DNA of 64,000 bases from Comamonadaceae bacterium. GTDB taxonomy: Bacteria; Pseudomonadota; Gammaproteobacteria; Burkholderiales; Burkholderiaceae_C. How positions within the stretch are numbered: position 1 is the first letter of the stretch; each line of letters starts with the position of its first letter. The stretch spans positions 62,001 through 126,000 of the forward strand of contig CANFOQ010000001.1 of assembly GCA_947448745.1 (NCBI GenBank), read 5' to 3'. Made by a program: the position numbers and the translations under genes. The notes beneath the pieces are model-generated. The model searched no databases. It saw only the letters and a list, made by a program, of their open reading frames with translations, and was not told the DNA's origin. Positions 9,911-20,785 of the stretch are shown piece after piece.

Positions 9911-11170
9911 TCATTCCCCCATCACTTTGCGCCAGTACTTGTACATGCCGCGGATCAAGGTTTCGGTCACCATGTGGTCGGTGTCCTCCACCTCGAAGCC
10001 ACCCATTTCGACCACGGTGCGGTGCGCTGGTTTTTGCTCAAAGCCTTCTTGCGACCACTCGATCACTTCACCATCATCGGCCGACACAAAACCGGCGGGT
10101 CCAAACAAATTGGCTTGAATCAAACGGCGTTGTTCCATTTCAGGCGTGTCGTCTTCAAAGCCAAAGTGGGTCCAGACAAAATCAAATGATCCCTTCCCGT
10201 TGGGCTGAATGTGGCGCGTTGACACGCTGTTGACCTGCTGCTGAATGATGAGACTGGGAAAGATGGTGGTCATGACGGCGGTCGGGCCATTCCACCAAGC
10301 CTCGGGCACGATGTCGAGCAAGCGCATGTCGTTCAAGGTCATCTTGTCCTTGAAGCTGTCCACACCACTCACCACCTCTGCATTCTTGCCGCCTTCACCG
10401 CGGGTGGAAATCATGGCGGCGTGGCGAAAGTGTTCGTCCATCTTTAATTCTGATTTGTTGTCTGCTCGCCAAAGACCAAAAGTGGAAAACCAGGTGTGCA
10501 ACAAACCGGGGTGATAAGGGTCTTTGATGTTCTCTTGCATCAGCTTCCAGTTGCCCGGAATGCGTTGGCGGCGGTAGCCCAAAATTTTCAGCTTGCGGCC
10601 ATTGAAGGTGCGGTCAAAGTAGCCGAGGATGGTGGGGCCCAAGAAGGCTTCCAAGGGTTCAATGTCGTGGTCGAAGGACGCGAACACCACGCCACCTCGT
10701 GAGGCCACTTTCAGCTTGGTCAGGCCATGCTCTTCCAGCTTGAATTCTTTGGGCATGCCGCCATTGATCTTGCCGTCTTGCTTCACACCACGGCGAAACG
10801 GCACGCCTTGCAAGTCCCCTTTGACGCTGTAATTCCACTGGTGGTAGGGACACAAAAAATCTTTGGCCTGGCCATGGCGCTCACGGCAAAAACGCATGCC
10901 CCGGTGGGCGCACACGTTTTCAACCACATTGATGCTGCCGTCGGGGTCGCGCACCATGATGACCGAACGCTCGCCCACCACCGTACGGCGAAAGTCGCCA
11001 GCGTTGGGGATTTCAGCTTCCAAGCCCACATAACACCAGTGGCCGTTGTAGAAGAAACGATCGAGTTCTTTTTTGTACAAGTCCTCGCGGGTGTAAGCCC
11101 AAAAAGGAATGCGACTGGTGCCCTCACCTTCCCACGTTGGGTCGGCTGGAAAAACGCTGGTCTGTGTCAT
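9911..11170 (-). CDS. nagG: Salicylate 5-hydroxylase large (alpha) subunit, Rieske oxygenase
   Basis: Catalytic subunit of the NADH-dependent three-component enzyme that converts salicylate to gentisate (2,5-dihydroxybenzoate). It has 419 residues from ATG 11170, which is preceded by AGGAG at 6 nt. The Rieske centre is CAHRGMRFC...CPYHQWNYS. The mononuclear iron site is seen in [16 protein letters not shown] (the D-x2-H-x4-H pattern). Neighbours are the reductase gene (21 bp upstream) and nagH (downstream). Anthranilate-type oxygenases are relatives, but the following gentisate dioxygenase and the NahR-type regulator favour salicylate. Confidence 0.88.
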   Translation of the reverse strand: MTQTSVFPADPTWEGEGTSRIPFWAYTREDLYKKELDRFFYNGHWCYVGLEAEIPNAGDFRRTVVGERSVIMVRDPDGSINVVENVCAHRGMRFCRERHGQAKDFLCPYHQWNYSVKGDLQGVPFRRGVKQDGKINGGMPKEFKLEEHGLTKLKVASRGGVVFASFDHDIEPLEAFLGPTILGYFDRTFNGRKLKILGYRRQRIPGNWKLMQENIKDPYHPGLLHTWFSTFGLWRADNKSELKMDEHFRHAAMISTRGEGGKNAEVVSGVDSFKDKMTLNDMRLLDIVPEAWWNGPTAVMTTIFPSLIIQQQVNSVSTRHIQPNGKGSFDFVWTHFGFEDDTPEMEQRRLIQANLFGPAGFVSADDGEVIEWSQEGFEQKPAHRTVVEMGGFEVEDTDHMVTETLIRGMYKYWRKVMGE

Positions 11171-11191
11171 GCAAGTCTCCTGAATCAATGG

Positions 11192-12178
11192 TCAAACGCC
11201 GGAGGGATAAAACGCATCGGCATGTGATTTGTCAATCGGCAAGCCCAAGGATTGGGCCAAGGTGTTCAAGGCTTCCACCATCGCGGGTGCGCCGCAAAAG
11301 TAGCCCACAAAGTTTTTCAAATCAGGCAAATCGGCTTGAATGGCATCGGTCACCAAACCGCTGCGTTGGCCCTTGGTCACCGGACCGGTGGCCACCACCA
11401 CATGCAGCGTCATGTGGCCGTGCTCTTGCGCAAATCGGCGCAGTCGCTCGACGTCATAACAGTCTTCTTGGCTGCGCACACCGAAGTACACATGCACTGG
11501 GTTGTGCATGTTGGCCGCCATGGCACCACGCAGGATCGACACGATGGGCGCAATGCCGGTGCCGCCACCGACACACAACATCGGGCCGCTGTGTTTTTGA
11601 CGCAAGTAAGCCGTGCCCAAGGGGCCGCTGATGCGCACTGCGTCGCCTTCTTTCAATGACGAAAACACAAAGTCCGTGACGCGGCCACCGGGTACTTGGC
11701 GAATTTGAAATTCCATCTCGTCATCGCTTGGCAAACCTGCCCATGAATAGGGTCGAATGTGGTCTGGGGTGAATTGCAGGCTGGCATATTGACCTGGTGA
11801 AAACGCCATGGGCTTGGCGGGTTTGATGCGCACGCGGCGAATATCGTGGGTCAGTGCTTCGATGGCCAACACCGTGCCTTTGATGATCTTGGCCGGATGA
11901 ACAACCACCTCGTCCATGTCGGGAATTTCAATCGTGCAGTTGTCGGTCAACACCGATTGGCAGGCCAGCACATAGTGCGCTTGGTCCATCTCGGGGCGAC
12001 CTGTTTCTGGGCCACTGTGCTGCACCTGGCCTTGCGTGACTTTGCAGCGGCAGGTGCCGCAGCGGCCCGACATGCAGCTGTAGGAAATGGGCACAGCGTT
12101 ATGGCGCAGCACATCCAGCAGGTTTTGTCCGCTTTGGATTGGCAAACGCTTGTTCTGAGGCTGCACCACGAGTTCCAT
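11192..12178 (-). CDS. nagAa: Ferredoxin-NAD(P)+ reductase of the salicylate hydroxylase
   Basis: A flavoprotein of 328 residues with an N-terminal plant-type [2Fe-2S] domain ([16 protein letters not shown], then a distant Cys in YVLACQS), an FAD-binding domain ([13 protein letters not shown]) and an NAD-binding domain ([19 protein letters not shown]). It takes electrons from NAD(P)H and reduces the Rieske ferredoxin NagAb. It is the first gene of the minus-strand operon and faces nagR across a 106-bp control region. Its length and domain order match NagAa/NahAa/NdoR reductases. Confidence 0.9.
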   Translation of the reverse strand: MELVVQPQNKRLPIQSGQNLLDVLRHNAVPISYSCMSGRCGTCRCKVTQGQVQHSGPETGRPEMDQAHYVLACQSVLTDNCTIEIPDMDEVVVHPAKIIKGTVLAIEALTHDIRRVRIKPAKPMAFSPGQYASLQFTPDHIRPYSWAGLPSDDEMEFQIRQVPGGRVTDFVFSSLKEGDAVRISGPLGTAYLRQKHSGPMLCVGGGTGIAPIVSILRGAMAANMHNPVHVYFGVRSQEDCYDVERLRRFAQEHGHMTLHVVVATGPVTKGQRSGLVTDAIQADLPDLKNFVGYFCGAPAMVEALNTLAQSLGLPIDKSHADAFYPSGV

Positions 12179-12284
12179 GAGGATTCCATTTGTGTGGGAA
12201 TGAGGGCATTGTGGGCAGTCCAGCGTTATAAGTAAACCCTCTATGCCGTATAAGTTATATTTGCTTCATGAATAAAGGCTGGCC
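12179..12284. promoter_or_regulatory. Divergent nagAa / nagR control region
   Basis: This 106-bp spacer separates nagAa (minus) from the LysR-type regulator (plus). It is much more A/T-rich near nagR than the flanking genes. The heptamer TATAAGT occurs twice in direct orientation at 12227-12233 and 12249-12255, exactly 22 bp apart (about two helical turns). The second copy is part of the near-palindrome TATAA-G-TTATA (12249-12259). This is a plausible double site for the NahR-type regulator. It does not match the published naphthalene-plasmid NahR box well, so the assignment is tentative. Confidence 0.5.
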
Positions 12285-13193
12285 ATGAACCTGCGCGACA
12301 TCGACTTGAACCTGCTGGTGGTTTTCAATCAATTGCTGATGGACCGGCGCGTGTCCACCACCGCCGACAAGCTCGGCCTGTCGCAGCCCGCCGTCAGCAA
12401 TGCCTTGAAGCGCTTGCGCACCCTGTTGAAAGACGAGTTGTTTGTGCGCACAGCCCGCGGCATGGAACCAACGCCTTATGCCTTGAACCTGGTGGAGCCG
12501 ATGGGCTATGCCTTGGGCACACTGCAAAACGCCTTGAACCAGCGCGACAGCTTCGACCCGGCCACCAGCGAACGCACCTTCACCTTGGGCCTCACCGACA
12601 TCGGCGAGATTTACTTCATGCCCACCCTGATGAACACCTTGTCGCGCGTGGCACCCCACATCAAGATCAGCACCCTGCGACACAACAGCGGCCACTTGAG
12701 CGATGACATGGCTGCTGGCAATGTGGACATTGCTGTGGGTTTGTTGCCCAGCCTGACCACCGGGTTTTTTCAACGCCGTTTGTTCAAGCAACGCTATGTG
12801 TGTTTGTTTCGGCAAGGCCATCCACGTGCTCACAATCCGATCACCTTGACGCAGTTCAAAAGCCTCTCGCACGTGGGCGTGACCTCGGCCAACACCGGTC
12901 ATGGCGAGGTGGACGACTGGATGACGCGCAAAGGGATCGAACGACACATCCAGTTGCATGTGCCGCACTTTGTGGCCGTGGGACACATCTTGCAAAGCTC
13001 AGACTTGATTGCCACCGTGCCCGAGCGCTTCGCACAAAAATGTGCAGCACCGTTTCAGCTGGAAACATCTCCCCTGCCCTTCAAGCTGCCCGACATCGCC
13101 ATCAATTTGTTTTGGCATGCCAAGTACAACCGTGAGCCGGCCAACATGTGGCTGCGTCAACTGATGGTGGCGTTGTTCACCGAGAAAACTTAG
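12285..13193 (+). CDS. nagR: LysR-type regulator, NahR/NagR family
   Basis: Transcriptional regulator of 302 residues. The N-terminal winged helix (MNLRDIDLNLLVVFNQLLMD, then TTADKLGLSQPAVSNALKRL) and the whole C-terminal effector domain read like NahR, including the SERTFTLGLTDIGEIYFMP stretch, GFFQRRLFKQRYVCL, FVAVGHILQSSDLIATVP and INLFWHAKY near the end. NahR/NagR activate catabolic genes when salicylate is bound, and this gene is divergent from the salicylate 5-hydroxylase operon. Its 3' end overlaps that of a convergent aldo/keto reductase by 4 bp. Confidence 0.9.
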   Translation: MNLRDIDLNLLVVFNQLLMDRRVSTTADKLGLSQPAVSNALKRLRTLLKDELFVRTARGMEPTPYALNLVEPMGYALGTLQNALNQRDSFDPATSERTFTLGLTDIGEIYFMPTLMNTLSRVAPHIKISTLRHNSGHLSDDMAAGNVDIAVGLLPSLTTGFFQRRLFKQRYVCLFRQGHPRAHNPITLTQFKSLSHVGVTSANTGHGEVDDWMTRKGIERHIQLHVPHFVAVGHILQSSDLIATVPERFAQKCAAPFQLETSPLPFKLPDIAINLFWHAKYNREPANMWLRQLMVALFTEKT

Positions 13194-14194
13194 AACACCT
13201 CGGTATCGACTTCGCTGCTGGCTTGGGCGCCATAGCGGTTGCCGCGCACATTGTGCTGGTTGATGGCGTCGTTCAAGCGCACCAACACCTCAGGTGACAA
13301 ATGCACAGACAACGCCCCCATGTTGTCTTTCAAATGGTCGATGCGCGAGGTGCCCGGGATGGTGACGATGTGCGGCGCTTGTTGCAGCACCCAGGCCAAG
13401 GCCAACTGCGCGGGGGTGCAGCCCACATCACGCGCGATCTGCTCATAGGCCTCTAACAGTTGCAGGTTGTGCGCGTAGTTGTCTTGGTTGAAACGCGGTG
13501 ATGTGTGCCGCCAATCATTCGCCGTCAGGCTGCCAATGTCGCGCAAGTCTGCGCATAAAAACTTGCGTGCCAAGGGACTGAAGGCCACGAAAGCCACACC
13601 CAACGCTTGGCAGGTTTGCAGCACTGAAATTTCAGGGTTGCGGGTCCACAAAGAGTATTCGGTTTGCAAGGCTGTGATGGGGTGCTCGGCGTGGGCTTTG
13701 CGCAGCGTGGCTGACGACACCTCCGATAAACCAATGCTGCGAATCTTGCCGGCGCGTTTCAAATCGGCCAATGCGCCCACGCTTTCTTCGATGGGCACTT
13801 GCTTGTCCCAGCGGTGCAAATAGTAGAGGTCGATCACATCGGTGTTCAAGCGACGCAAGCTGTCGTCGCAGGTGGCCTTGATGGTGTTGGGTCGCCCGTC
13901 AATCACGCGCACCTTCTTGCCGTCACCTTTCACGTCCACCCCTTGCATGCCGCATTTGCTGGCCAAGGTGAAGCGGCTGCGGTGCTTGGACAAGACCTGA
14001 CCCATGATGCGTTCGCTGTCACCAAATCCATAAAGCGCAGCCGTGTCGAAAAAGTCCACGCCTTCGTCCAGGGCACTCAGCAACAAACGCTCGGCGTCTT
14101 CAAAAGACGGCGGCGGCCCATAGACCGGGCAGATGTTCATGCACCCCAGGCCAATGGGGTTGATTTGGAAAGGGCCGACAGCGCGTGTGTTCAT
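13190..14194 (-). CDS. Aldo/keto reductase
   Basis: A 334-residue NADPH-dependent oxidoreductase with the (beta/alpha)8 AKR fold. It begins MNTRAVGPFQINPIGLGCMN and carries the active-site Asp/Tyr region DEGVDFFDTAALYGFGDSE, the Lys in FTLASKCGMQ and the His in DLYYLHRWDK. The C-terminal nucleotide-binding part has IVTIPGTSRIDHLKDN. The chosen start ATG 14194 matches the family; a frame open to 14248 would add an unrelated leader. Most similar in layout to YajO/PerR/IolS-type AKRs. The natural substrate is not evident. It is divergent from vapB. Confidence 0.85.
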   Translation of the reverse strand: MNTRAVGPFQINPIGLGCMNICPVYGPPPSFEDAERLLLSALDEGVDFFDTAALYGFGDSERIMGQVLSKHRSRFTLASKCGMQGVDVKGDGKKVRVIDGRPNTIKATCDDSLRRLNTDVIDLYYLHRWDKQVPIEESVGALADLKRAGKIRSIGLSEVSSATLRKAHAEHPITALQTEYSLWTRNPEISVLQTCQALGVAFVAFSPLARKFLCADLRDIGSLTANDWRHTSPRFNQDNYAHNLQLLEAYEQIARDVGCTPAQLALAWVLQQAPHIVTIPGTSRIDHLKDNMGALSVHLSPEVLVRLNDAINQHNVRGNRYGAQASSEVDTEVF

Positions 14195-14266
14195 GCGCCC
14201 GAAGTGTAAGGGCTTGAAAAGCATTGATGTTTGATGCAAAAACATCACGCATCAAAAGGACGCCCC

Positions 14267-14530
14267 ATGAGAACCACCCTGGACATTGACGACGATGTGC
14301 TGTTTGCAGCCAAGGAAATCGCCAAGCGCGAAAAGAAAACTGTGGGCACGGTGGTCAGCGAATGGGCGCGGCGCTCGTTTCATGCGTCGCCAACGACATT
14401 GGGGGTGCAAGAACCCCCGCCACCCGCCGAAGGGCCCTTGGCGAAATATGGCTTCATGCCCTTGCCACATCGCGGCGTGATCATCACCAACGAGTTGGTG
14501 AACCGCATCCGTGAAGAAGAAGGCATCTGA
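14267..14530 (+). CDS. vapB: VapB-type antitoxin (ribbon-helix-helix)
   Basis: A small protein of 87 residues starting MRTTLDIDDDVLFAAKEIAK, the beta-strand plus helix signature of ribbon-helix-helix/VapB antitoxins. The C-terminal part (LAKYGFMPLPHRGVIITNEL) is the toxin-wrapping tail usual in this family. It ends in GIREEEGI-like acidic residues with TGA 14528-14530, immediately followed by a fragment of its former toxin gene. The antitoxin reading frame itself looks intact, so it may persist as an orphan DNA-binding protein or protect against a related VapC elsewhere. A start at 14231 was rejected because the homology begins at MRTTLD. Confidence 0.85.
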   Translation: MRTTLDIDDDVLFAAKEIAKREKKTVGTVVSEWARRSFHASPTTLGVQEPPPPAEGPLAKYGFMPLPHRGVIITNELVNRIREEEGI

Positions 14531-14645
14531 TGCTTACCTGCTGGCCTTGCCCGTGAAAAACAAAGGTCGGCTCATCACCCTCGACAAGCGGATTCCATTG
14601 AACGCCGTGCCTGGTGCCACACCCAAGCACTTGGTCAGCCTCTGA
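14529..14645 (+). pseudogene. vapC: VapC PIN-domain toxin remnant (last 38 codons only)
   Basis: Right after vapB, an open stretch reads DAYLLALPVKNKGRLITLDK, then RIPLN...TPKHLVSL and stops at TGA 14643-14645. This is the standard C-terminal end of a VapC PIN domain (the D-A-x-L-A helix holding a catalytic Asp, the GRLxTLD strand, and the terminal HLV). No start codon, no N-terminal DTNxL motif and none of the first ~100 residues are present, so most of the toxin has been deleted while the downstream end was kept. The remnant finishes 3 bp before the convergent pmdC stop. Confidence 0.85.
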
Positions 14646-14648
14646 GCC

Positions 14649-16893
<2,245 letters not shown>

Positions 16894-16947
16894 GTGTTCA
16901 ACACTCCTGGTATTTTTTGTGCGCGATGGATGGGTTTGAAAGCCCAA

Positions 16948-17880
16948 TCACACAGTGATCTCGGGCCAGTACAAACGCCTGGGGTTGTCCACCAAGAGTT
17001 TGCTTTGCAACTCGGGGGTGACAGCGATTTGCGGAATGAAGTCCACCAACAGGCCGTCATCGGGCATGTGGTCTTTCAAATTCGGGTGCGGCCAATCGGT
17101 GCCCCACAGCACGCGCTCTGGGAAGGCTTCCACCACACGCCGCGCATACGGCACCACATCTTGGTAGGCCTGTTGTTCGCCATTCAAAGCCTTGGGGCCT
17201 GACACACTGAGCCGCTCGGGGCAAGACACCTTGCTCCAGACGTTGTCATGCTGCTGCATGAATTTCATGAACAAACTGAACTCGGGGCCGTCCACAGGAT
17301 GCTGCACATTCGGTCGGCCCATGTGGTCCACCACCACCGTGGTGGGCAGCGCGGTGAAGAAATCCCACAGCTCGGGCAGGTCCACCGCTTCAAAATAAAT
17401 CACCACATGCCAACCCCAGTGCTTGATGCGGTTGGCAATTTCCATCAACTCTTCTTTGGGCGTGAAGTCCACCAAGCGCTTCACAAAATTAAACCGCACA
17501 CCACGCACACCCGCATCGTGCATGGCTTGCAAGGCTTGGTCGGTGACATCGCGTTTGACCGTGGCCACACCTCGCGCTTGGCCGCCCGAATGTTTCAAAG
17601 CGTCGATCAAGGCGCTGTTGTCAGCGCCGTGGCAAGTGGCTTGCACGATCACGTTTTTTTCAAAACCCAAGTGATCGCGCAGTGCAAACAACTGGTCTTT
17701 GGACGCGTCGCACGGTGTGTATTTGCGCTCGGGTGCATATGGAAACTGAGCCCCCGGGCCAAACACATGGCAGTGCGCGTCCACCGCACCGGCGGGCAAC
17801 ACAAACTGCGGCTTGGCGGGGCCGTCGAACCAATCAAGCCAACCGGGTGTTTTTTCAAAAGCGCCAGAGGTGGGTTTCAT
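16948..17880 (-). CDS. pmdD: 2-pyrone-4,6-dicarboxylate hydrolase
   Basis: An amidohydrolase-superfamily TIM-barrel enzyme that hydrolyses PDC to 4-oxalomesaconate. It has 310 residues from ATG 17880 (MKPTSGAFEKTPGWLDWFDG). Family features are AVDAHCHVFGPGAQFPYAP with the HxH-type strand-1 motif, VDHMGRPN, and the strand-8 Asp in VLWGTDWPHPN. It corresponds to LigI of Sphingobium. It starts 4 bp after the pmdF stop. Four extra upstream residues (start at 17892) are possible but lack an in-frame ribosome-binding site advantage. Confidence 0.92.
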   Translation of the reverse strand: MKPTSGAFEKTPGWLDWFDGPAKPQFVLPAGAVDAHCHVFGPGAQFPYAPERKYTPCDASKDQLFALRDHLGFEKNVIVQATCHGADNSALIDALKHSGGQARGVATVKRDVTDQALQAMHDAGVRGVRFNFVKRLVDFTPKEELMEIANRIKHWGWHVVIYFEAVDLPELWDFFTALPTTVVVDHMGRPNVQHPVDGPEFSLFMKFMQQHDNVWSKVSCPERLSVSGPKALNGEQQAYQDVVPYARRVVEAFPERVLWGTDWPHPNLKDHMPDDGLLVDFIPQIAVTPELQSKLLVDNPRRLYWPEITV

Positions 17881-17884
17881 GGCG

Positions 17885-18571
17885 TCAATCAATGTATTTC
17901 AGGCCAGCCTTGGCCAATGACTCGCGCATGTTGTACATGTCCAAGCCCAACACGCCCGAGGCCAGTTTGCTGCGCTTCTCGCCTTCCAAGGCTTCACGCG
18001 CAGCAGCGGCATCGGCCACTTGCTGGGCGATGCTGGCCGGCACCACCACGACACCATCGTCATCGGCGACGATGGCGTCACCAGCGTTCACCGCTGCACC
18101 TGCACAGACGATGGGCACATTGACCGAGCCCACCGTGGCTTTGATCGTGCCTTTGGCGCTGATGGCGCGACTCCACACCGGAAAGCCCATGGCTTCCAAC
18201 TCGACCACATCGCGTACACCGGCATCAATGATGAGGGCTCGCGCACCACGCGCTTGAAACGAAGTGGCCAACAGGTCACCGAAATAACCATCGGTGCAAG
18301 GTGCGGTGATGGCCGCCACCACGATGTCGCCGGGCTGAATTTGCTCGGCCACCACATGCATCATCCAGTTGTCACCGGGGTGCAGCAGCACCGTGACCGC
18401 GGTGCCCGAAACACGTGCACCTTTGTAGATGGGGCGCATGATGGTGTGCATCAGCCCCAAGCGGCCCATGGCTTCGTGCACCGTGGCCACACCATACAAA
18501 CCAAGTTGCTCCACCGCGCCACGATCAGCGCGTTGGATGTTGCGTTTGACTGTGCCTAATGGGTAATGCAT
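17885..18571 (-). CDS. pmdF: 4-carboxy-4-hydroxy-2-oxoadipate aldolase
   Basis: A class II, divalent-metal aldolase of the RraA-like fold (228 residues) that splits CHA into pyruvate and oxaloacetate, the final step of the 4,5-cleavage route. Signature stretches are [55 protein letters not shown] (the Arg-Asp pair of HMG/CHA aldolases) and [15 protein letters not shown]. It corresponds to LigK/PmdF. Spacing to pmdE upstream is 1 bp. Confidence 0.92.
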   Translation of the reverse strand: MHYPLGTVKRNIQRADRGAVEQLGLYGVATVHEAMGRLGLMHTIMRPIYKGARVSGTAVTVLLHPGDNWMMHVVAEQIQPGDIVVAAITAPCTDGYFGDLLATSFQARGARALIIDAGVRDVVELEAMGFPVWSRAISAKGTIKATVGSVNVPIVCAGAAVNAGDAIVADDDGVVVVPASIAQQVADAAAAREALEGEKRSKLASGVLGLDMYNMRESLAKAGLKYID

Positions 18572-18572
18572 G

Positions 18573-19607
18573 TCACAAACCTTTCTGTTTCAACCGTGCG
18601 TCCAAGCGTGGAAACACGCGTCGCACATTGGCTTCGTAAATTTGGTGGCGGTCTTCATCGCTCAGCAAGGTGCTGGCTTGGATGTAGCGCTTGGTGTCGT
18701 CGTAATAGTGGCCGGTTTGCGGATCGATGCCACGCACCGCGCCAATCATCTCGGACGCAAACAACACGTTTTTCACCGGAATGACTTTGTTCAACAAGTC
18801 GATGCCGGGTTGGTGGTAGACGCAGGTGTCAAAGAAAATGTTGTTGAGCAAATGCTCTTCCAGCAAAGGCTTTTTCAGCTCTTGCGCCAAACCTCTGAAG
18901 CGGCCCCAGTGGTAGGGCACGGCACCGCCGCCGTGCGGAATGAGGAACTTCAAAGTGGGAAAGTCTTTGAACAAATCGCTGGTCAGGCATTGCATGAAAG
19001 CGGTGGTGTCGGCGTTCAAATAATGTGCGCCCGTGGTGTGGAAACACGCGTTGCAACTGGTGGACACGTGGATCATGGCGGGCAAGTCGTACTCCACCAT
19101 TTTTTCGTAGATGGGGTACCAGTGCTTGTCGCTCAAAGGGGGTGAAGTCCAATGCCCACCAGAGGGGTCGGGGTTCAAGTTGATGCCGACGGCACCGTAT
19201 TCCTTCACGCATTTTTCAAGTTCGGGAATGCAAGTGGCGGGGTCGACACCGGGTGACTGCGGCAACATGGCCACAGGCACGAAATGTTCGGGGAACAAGG
19301 TGGACACGCGAAAGCACAGTTCGTTGCAAATCGCCGCCCAGGTGCTGGACACCGCGAAGTCACCAATGTGGTGCGCCATGAAAGAAGCGCGTGGCGAAAA
19401 CAAAGTGATGTCGCTGCCCCGCTCTTTCATCAACTTGAGTTGATTGGTCTCGATGCTGTGGCGCAAATCGTCGTCACTGATGTGCAAGTCTGAATCTTTG
19501 GGCATGACCGATGGGTCTTTGATGCCGGCAATTTGCTGGTTGCGCCAATCTTCCAGCGCCTTGGGTGCCGTTGTGTAGTGGCCGTGGCAGTCGATGATCA
19601 AACTCAT
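18573..19607 (-). CDS. pmdE: 4-oxalomesaconate hydratase
   Basis: Hydrates 4-oxalomesaconate to 4-carboxy-4-hydroxy-2-oxoadipate. It has 344 residues from ATG 19607 ([20 protein letters not shown]), overlapping the pmdU stop by 4 bp. It belongs to the amidohydrolase superfamily: HGHY strand-1 metal ligands, [36 protein letters not shown] and [15 protein letters not shown] are as in LigJ/PmdE. In position and sequence it is the Comamonas PmdE counterpart. Confidence 0.92.
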   Translation of the reverse strand: MSLIIDCHGHYTTAPKALEDWRNQQIAGIKDPSVMPKDSDLHISDDDLRHSIETNQLKLMKERGSDITLFSPRASFMAHHIGDFAVSSTWAAICNELCFRVSTLFPEHFVPVAMLPQSPGVDPATCIPELEKCVKEYGAVGINLNPDPSGGHWTSPPLSDKHWYPIYEKMVEYDLPAMIHVSTSCNACFHTTGAHYLNADTTAFMQCLTSDLFKDFPTLKFLIPHGGGAVPYHWGRFRGLAQELKKPLLEEHLLNNIFFDTCVYHQPGIDLLNKVIPVKNVLFASEMIGAVRGIDPQTGHYYDDTKRYIQASTLLSDEDRHQIYEANVRRVFPRLDARLKQKGL

Positions 19608-20779
19608 GTCTTGTCTCCTGAATTCCAAATAGGCGCTGGCACCATGGCCTCGCCGCGCATGATGAGGCGTGCGGTGCGCAGCAAAGCCGCTTGCGTCACT
19701 TCAAAGCCACCAGGCACATCAGCCGCTTGAGTTTGCAACACCACGCTGAATTCGCCTGTGGGGTGTTCCACCGACAAGGCTTGTTGAGGGCCTGCTTGCA
19801 ACACCGCCACGCCTTCGCACACCGTGCCTTGCAACACACAGGCCGTGCCCACCGTGACAGCGGCCAACACACCGATGGCGTCATGGCAGACATGCGGAAT
19901 GAAGCTGCGGGTGCTGAGGGCACCGCCATGCATGGGCGGTGCAATCAAGGTCATCTTCGGGTAATTTTTGCTGCTGACATCGCCCAAGCCCATCAACACC
20001 GACACCTGCAAGCGCAAGGCTTCAATGCATGTTTTGAGTTCGGTGTCAGCGTTCATGGCTTCTGCAGTTTCATAACCCGTGCGTCCCATGTCGCTGGCCT
20101 TGAACAACACAAGTGGCATGCCGTTGTCGATGCAAGTGACCTCTATTTCAAACGGCTCAAAGCCACCCAGCTTGTCGGTGGGCAAAACCTGGATGCGGTC
20201 TTTGACGCGGCCTGTGGGCAACAACGCACTGCACACCGAACCAGCGGTGTCCAAGAAGTTGATGCTGATGGGCGCAGAAGTGCCGGGTGCGCCATCAATG
20301 CGAGCGTCGCCGGTGTCGTCCACAAAGCGCTCGCCATTCGGGTCCAGGGGTGTTTGCACCGTGATGTCGCATTGCATGTCGGTGTTCAGGGTCAACACGC
20401 GCAAGGTGGTGGTGTCGCCTTGGGCCTGCAGCATGCCGGTTTGCAATGCAAAGGGCACCACAGCGGCCAGCATGTTGCCGCAGTTGGGCGTGGTGTCCAC
20501 CGTGTCTTTGTCGGGCTGCAGCTGCGCAAACAAAAAATCGAGGTCCACGCCAGGCGTGCTGCTGCGGCTGACGATGCCCACTTTGCTGGTCAATGGATGG
20601 GCACCGCCCAATCCATCAATTTGGCGTTTGTCGGGCGAGCCCATGATGGCCAGCAACACCCGATCGCGATGGGCCTTATCGGCAGGCAAATCGGCGGCGT
20701 TGAAGAAGGGGCCTTTGGAGGTGCCACCGCGCATGAACAAACAAGGCACGGCATGGGGTGGATGTTTGAAACTGCGCAT
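19604..20779 (-). CDS. pmdU: 4-oxalomesaconate tautomerase (PrpF family)
   Basis: A PrpF/diaminopimelate-epimerase-fold isomerase of 391 residues that interconverts tautomers of 4-oxalomesaconate. The start MRSFKHPPHAVPCLFMRGGTS-type motif and the TTPNCGNMLAAVVPFAL Cys loop are diagnostic, with KTGLIAPP-like (MTLIAPPMHGG) and IPHVCHDAIGVLAAVT further on. It heads the pmd block. In Comamonas strain E6 the gene after pmdU is the MFS permease gene pmdK, which is missing here; pmdE follows directly with a 4-bp overlap. Upstream, pilD ends only 6 bp away. Confidence 0.9.
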   Translation of the reverse strand: MRSFKHPPHAVPCLFMRGGTSKGPFFNAADLPADKAHRDRVLLAIMGSPDKRQIDGLGGAHPLTSKVGIVSRSSTPGVDLDFLFAQLQPDKDTVDTTPNCGNMLAAVVPFALQTGMLQAQGDTTTLRVLTLNTDMQCDITVQTPLDPNGERFVDDTGDARIDGAPGTSAPISINFLDTAGSVCSALLPTGRVKDRIQVLPTDKLGGFEPFEIEVTCIDNGMPLVLFKASDMGRTGYETAEAMNADTELKTCIEALRLQVSVLMGLGDVSSKNYPKMTLIAPPMHGGALSTRSFIPHVCHDAIGVLAAVTVGTACVLQGTVCEGVAVLQAGPQQALSVEHPTGEFSVVLQTQAADVPGGFEVTQAALLRTARLIMRGEAMVPAPIWNSGDKT

Positions 20780-20785
20780 GAAGGC

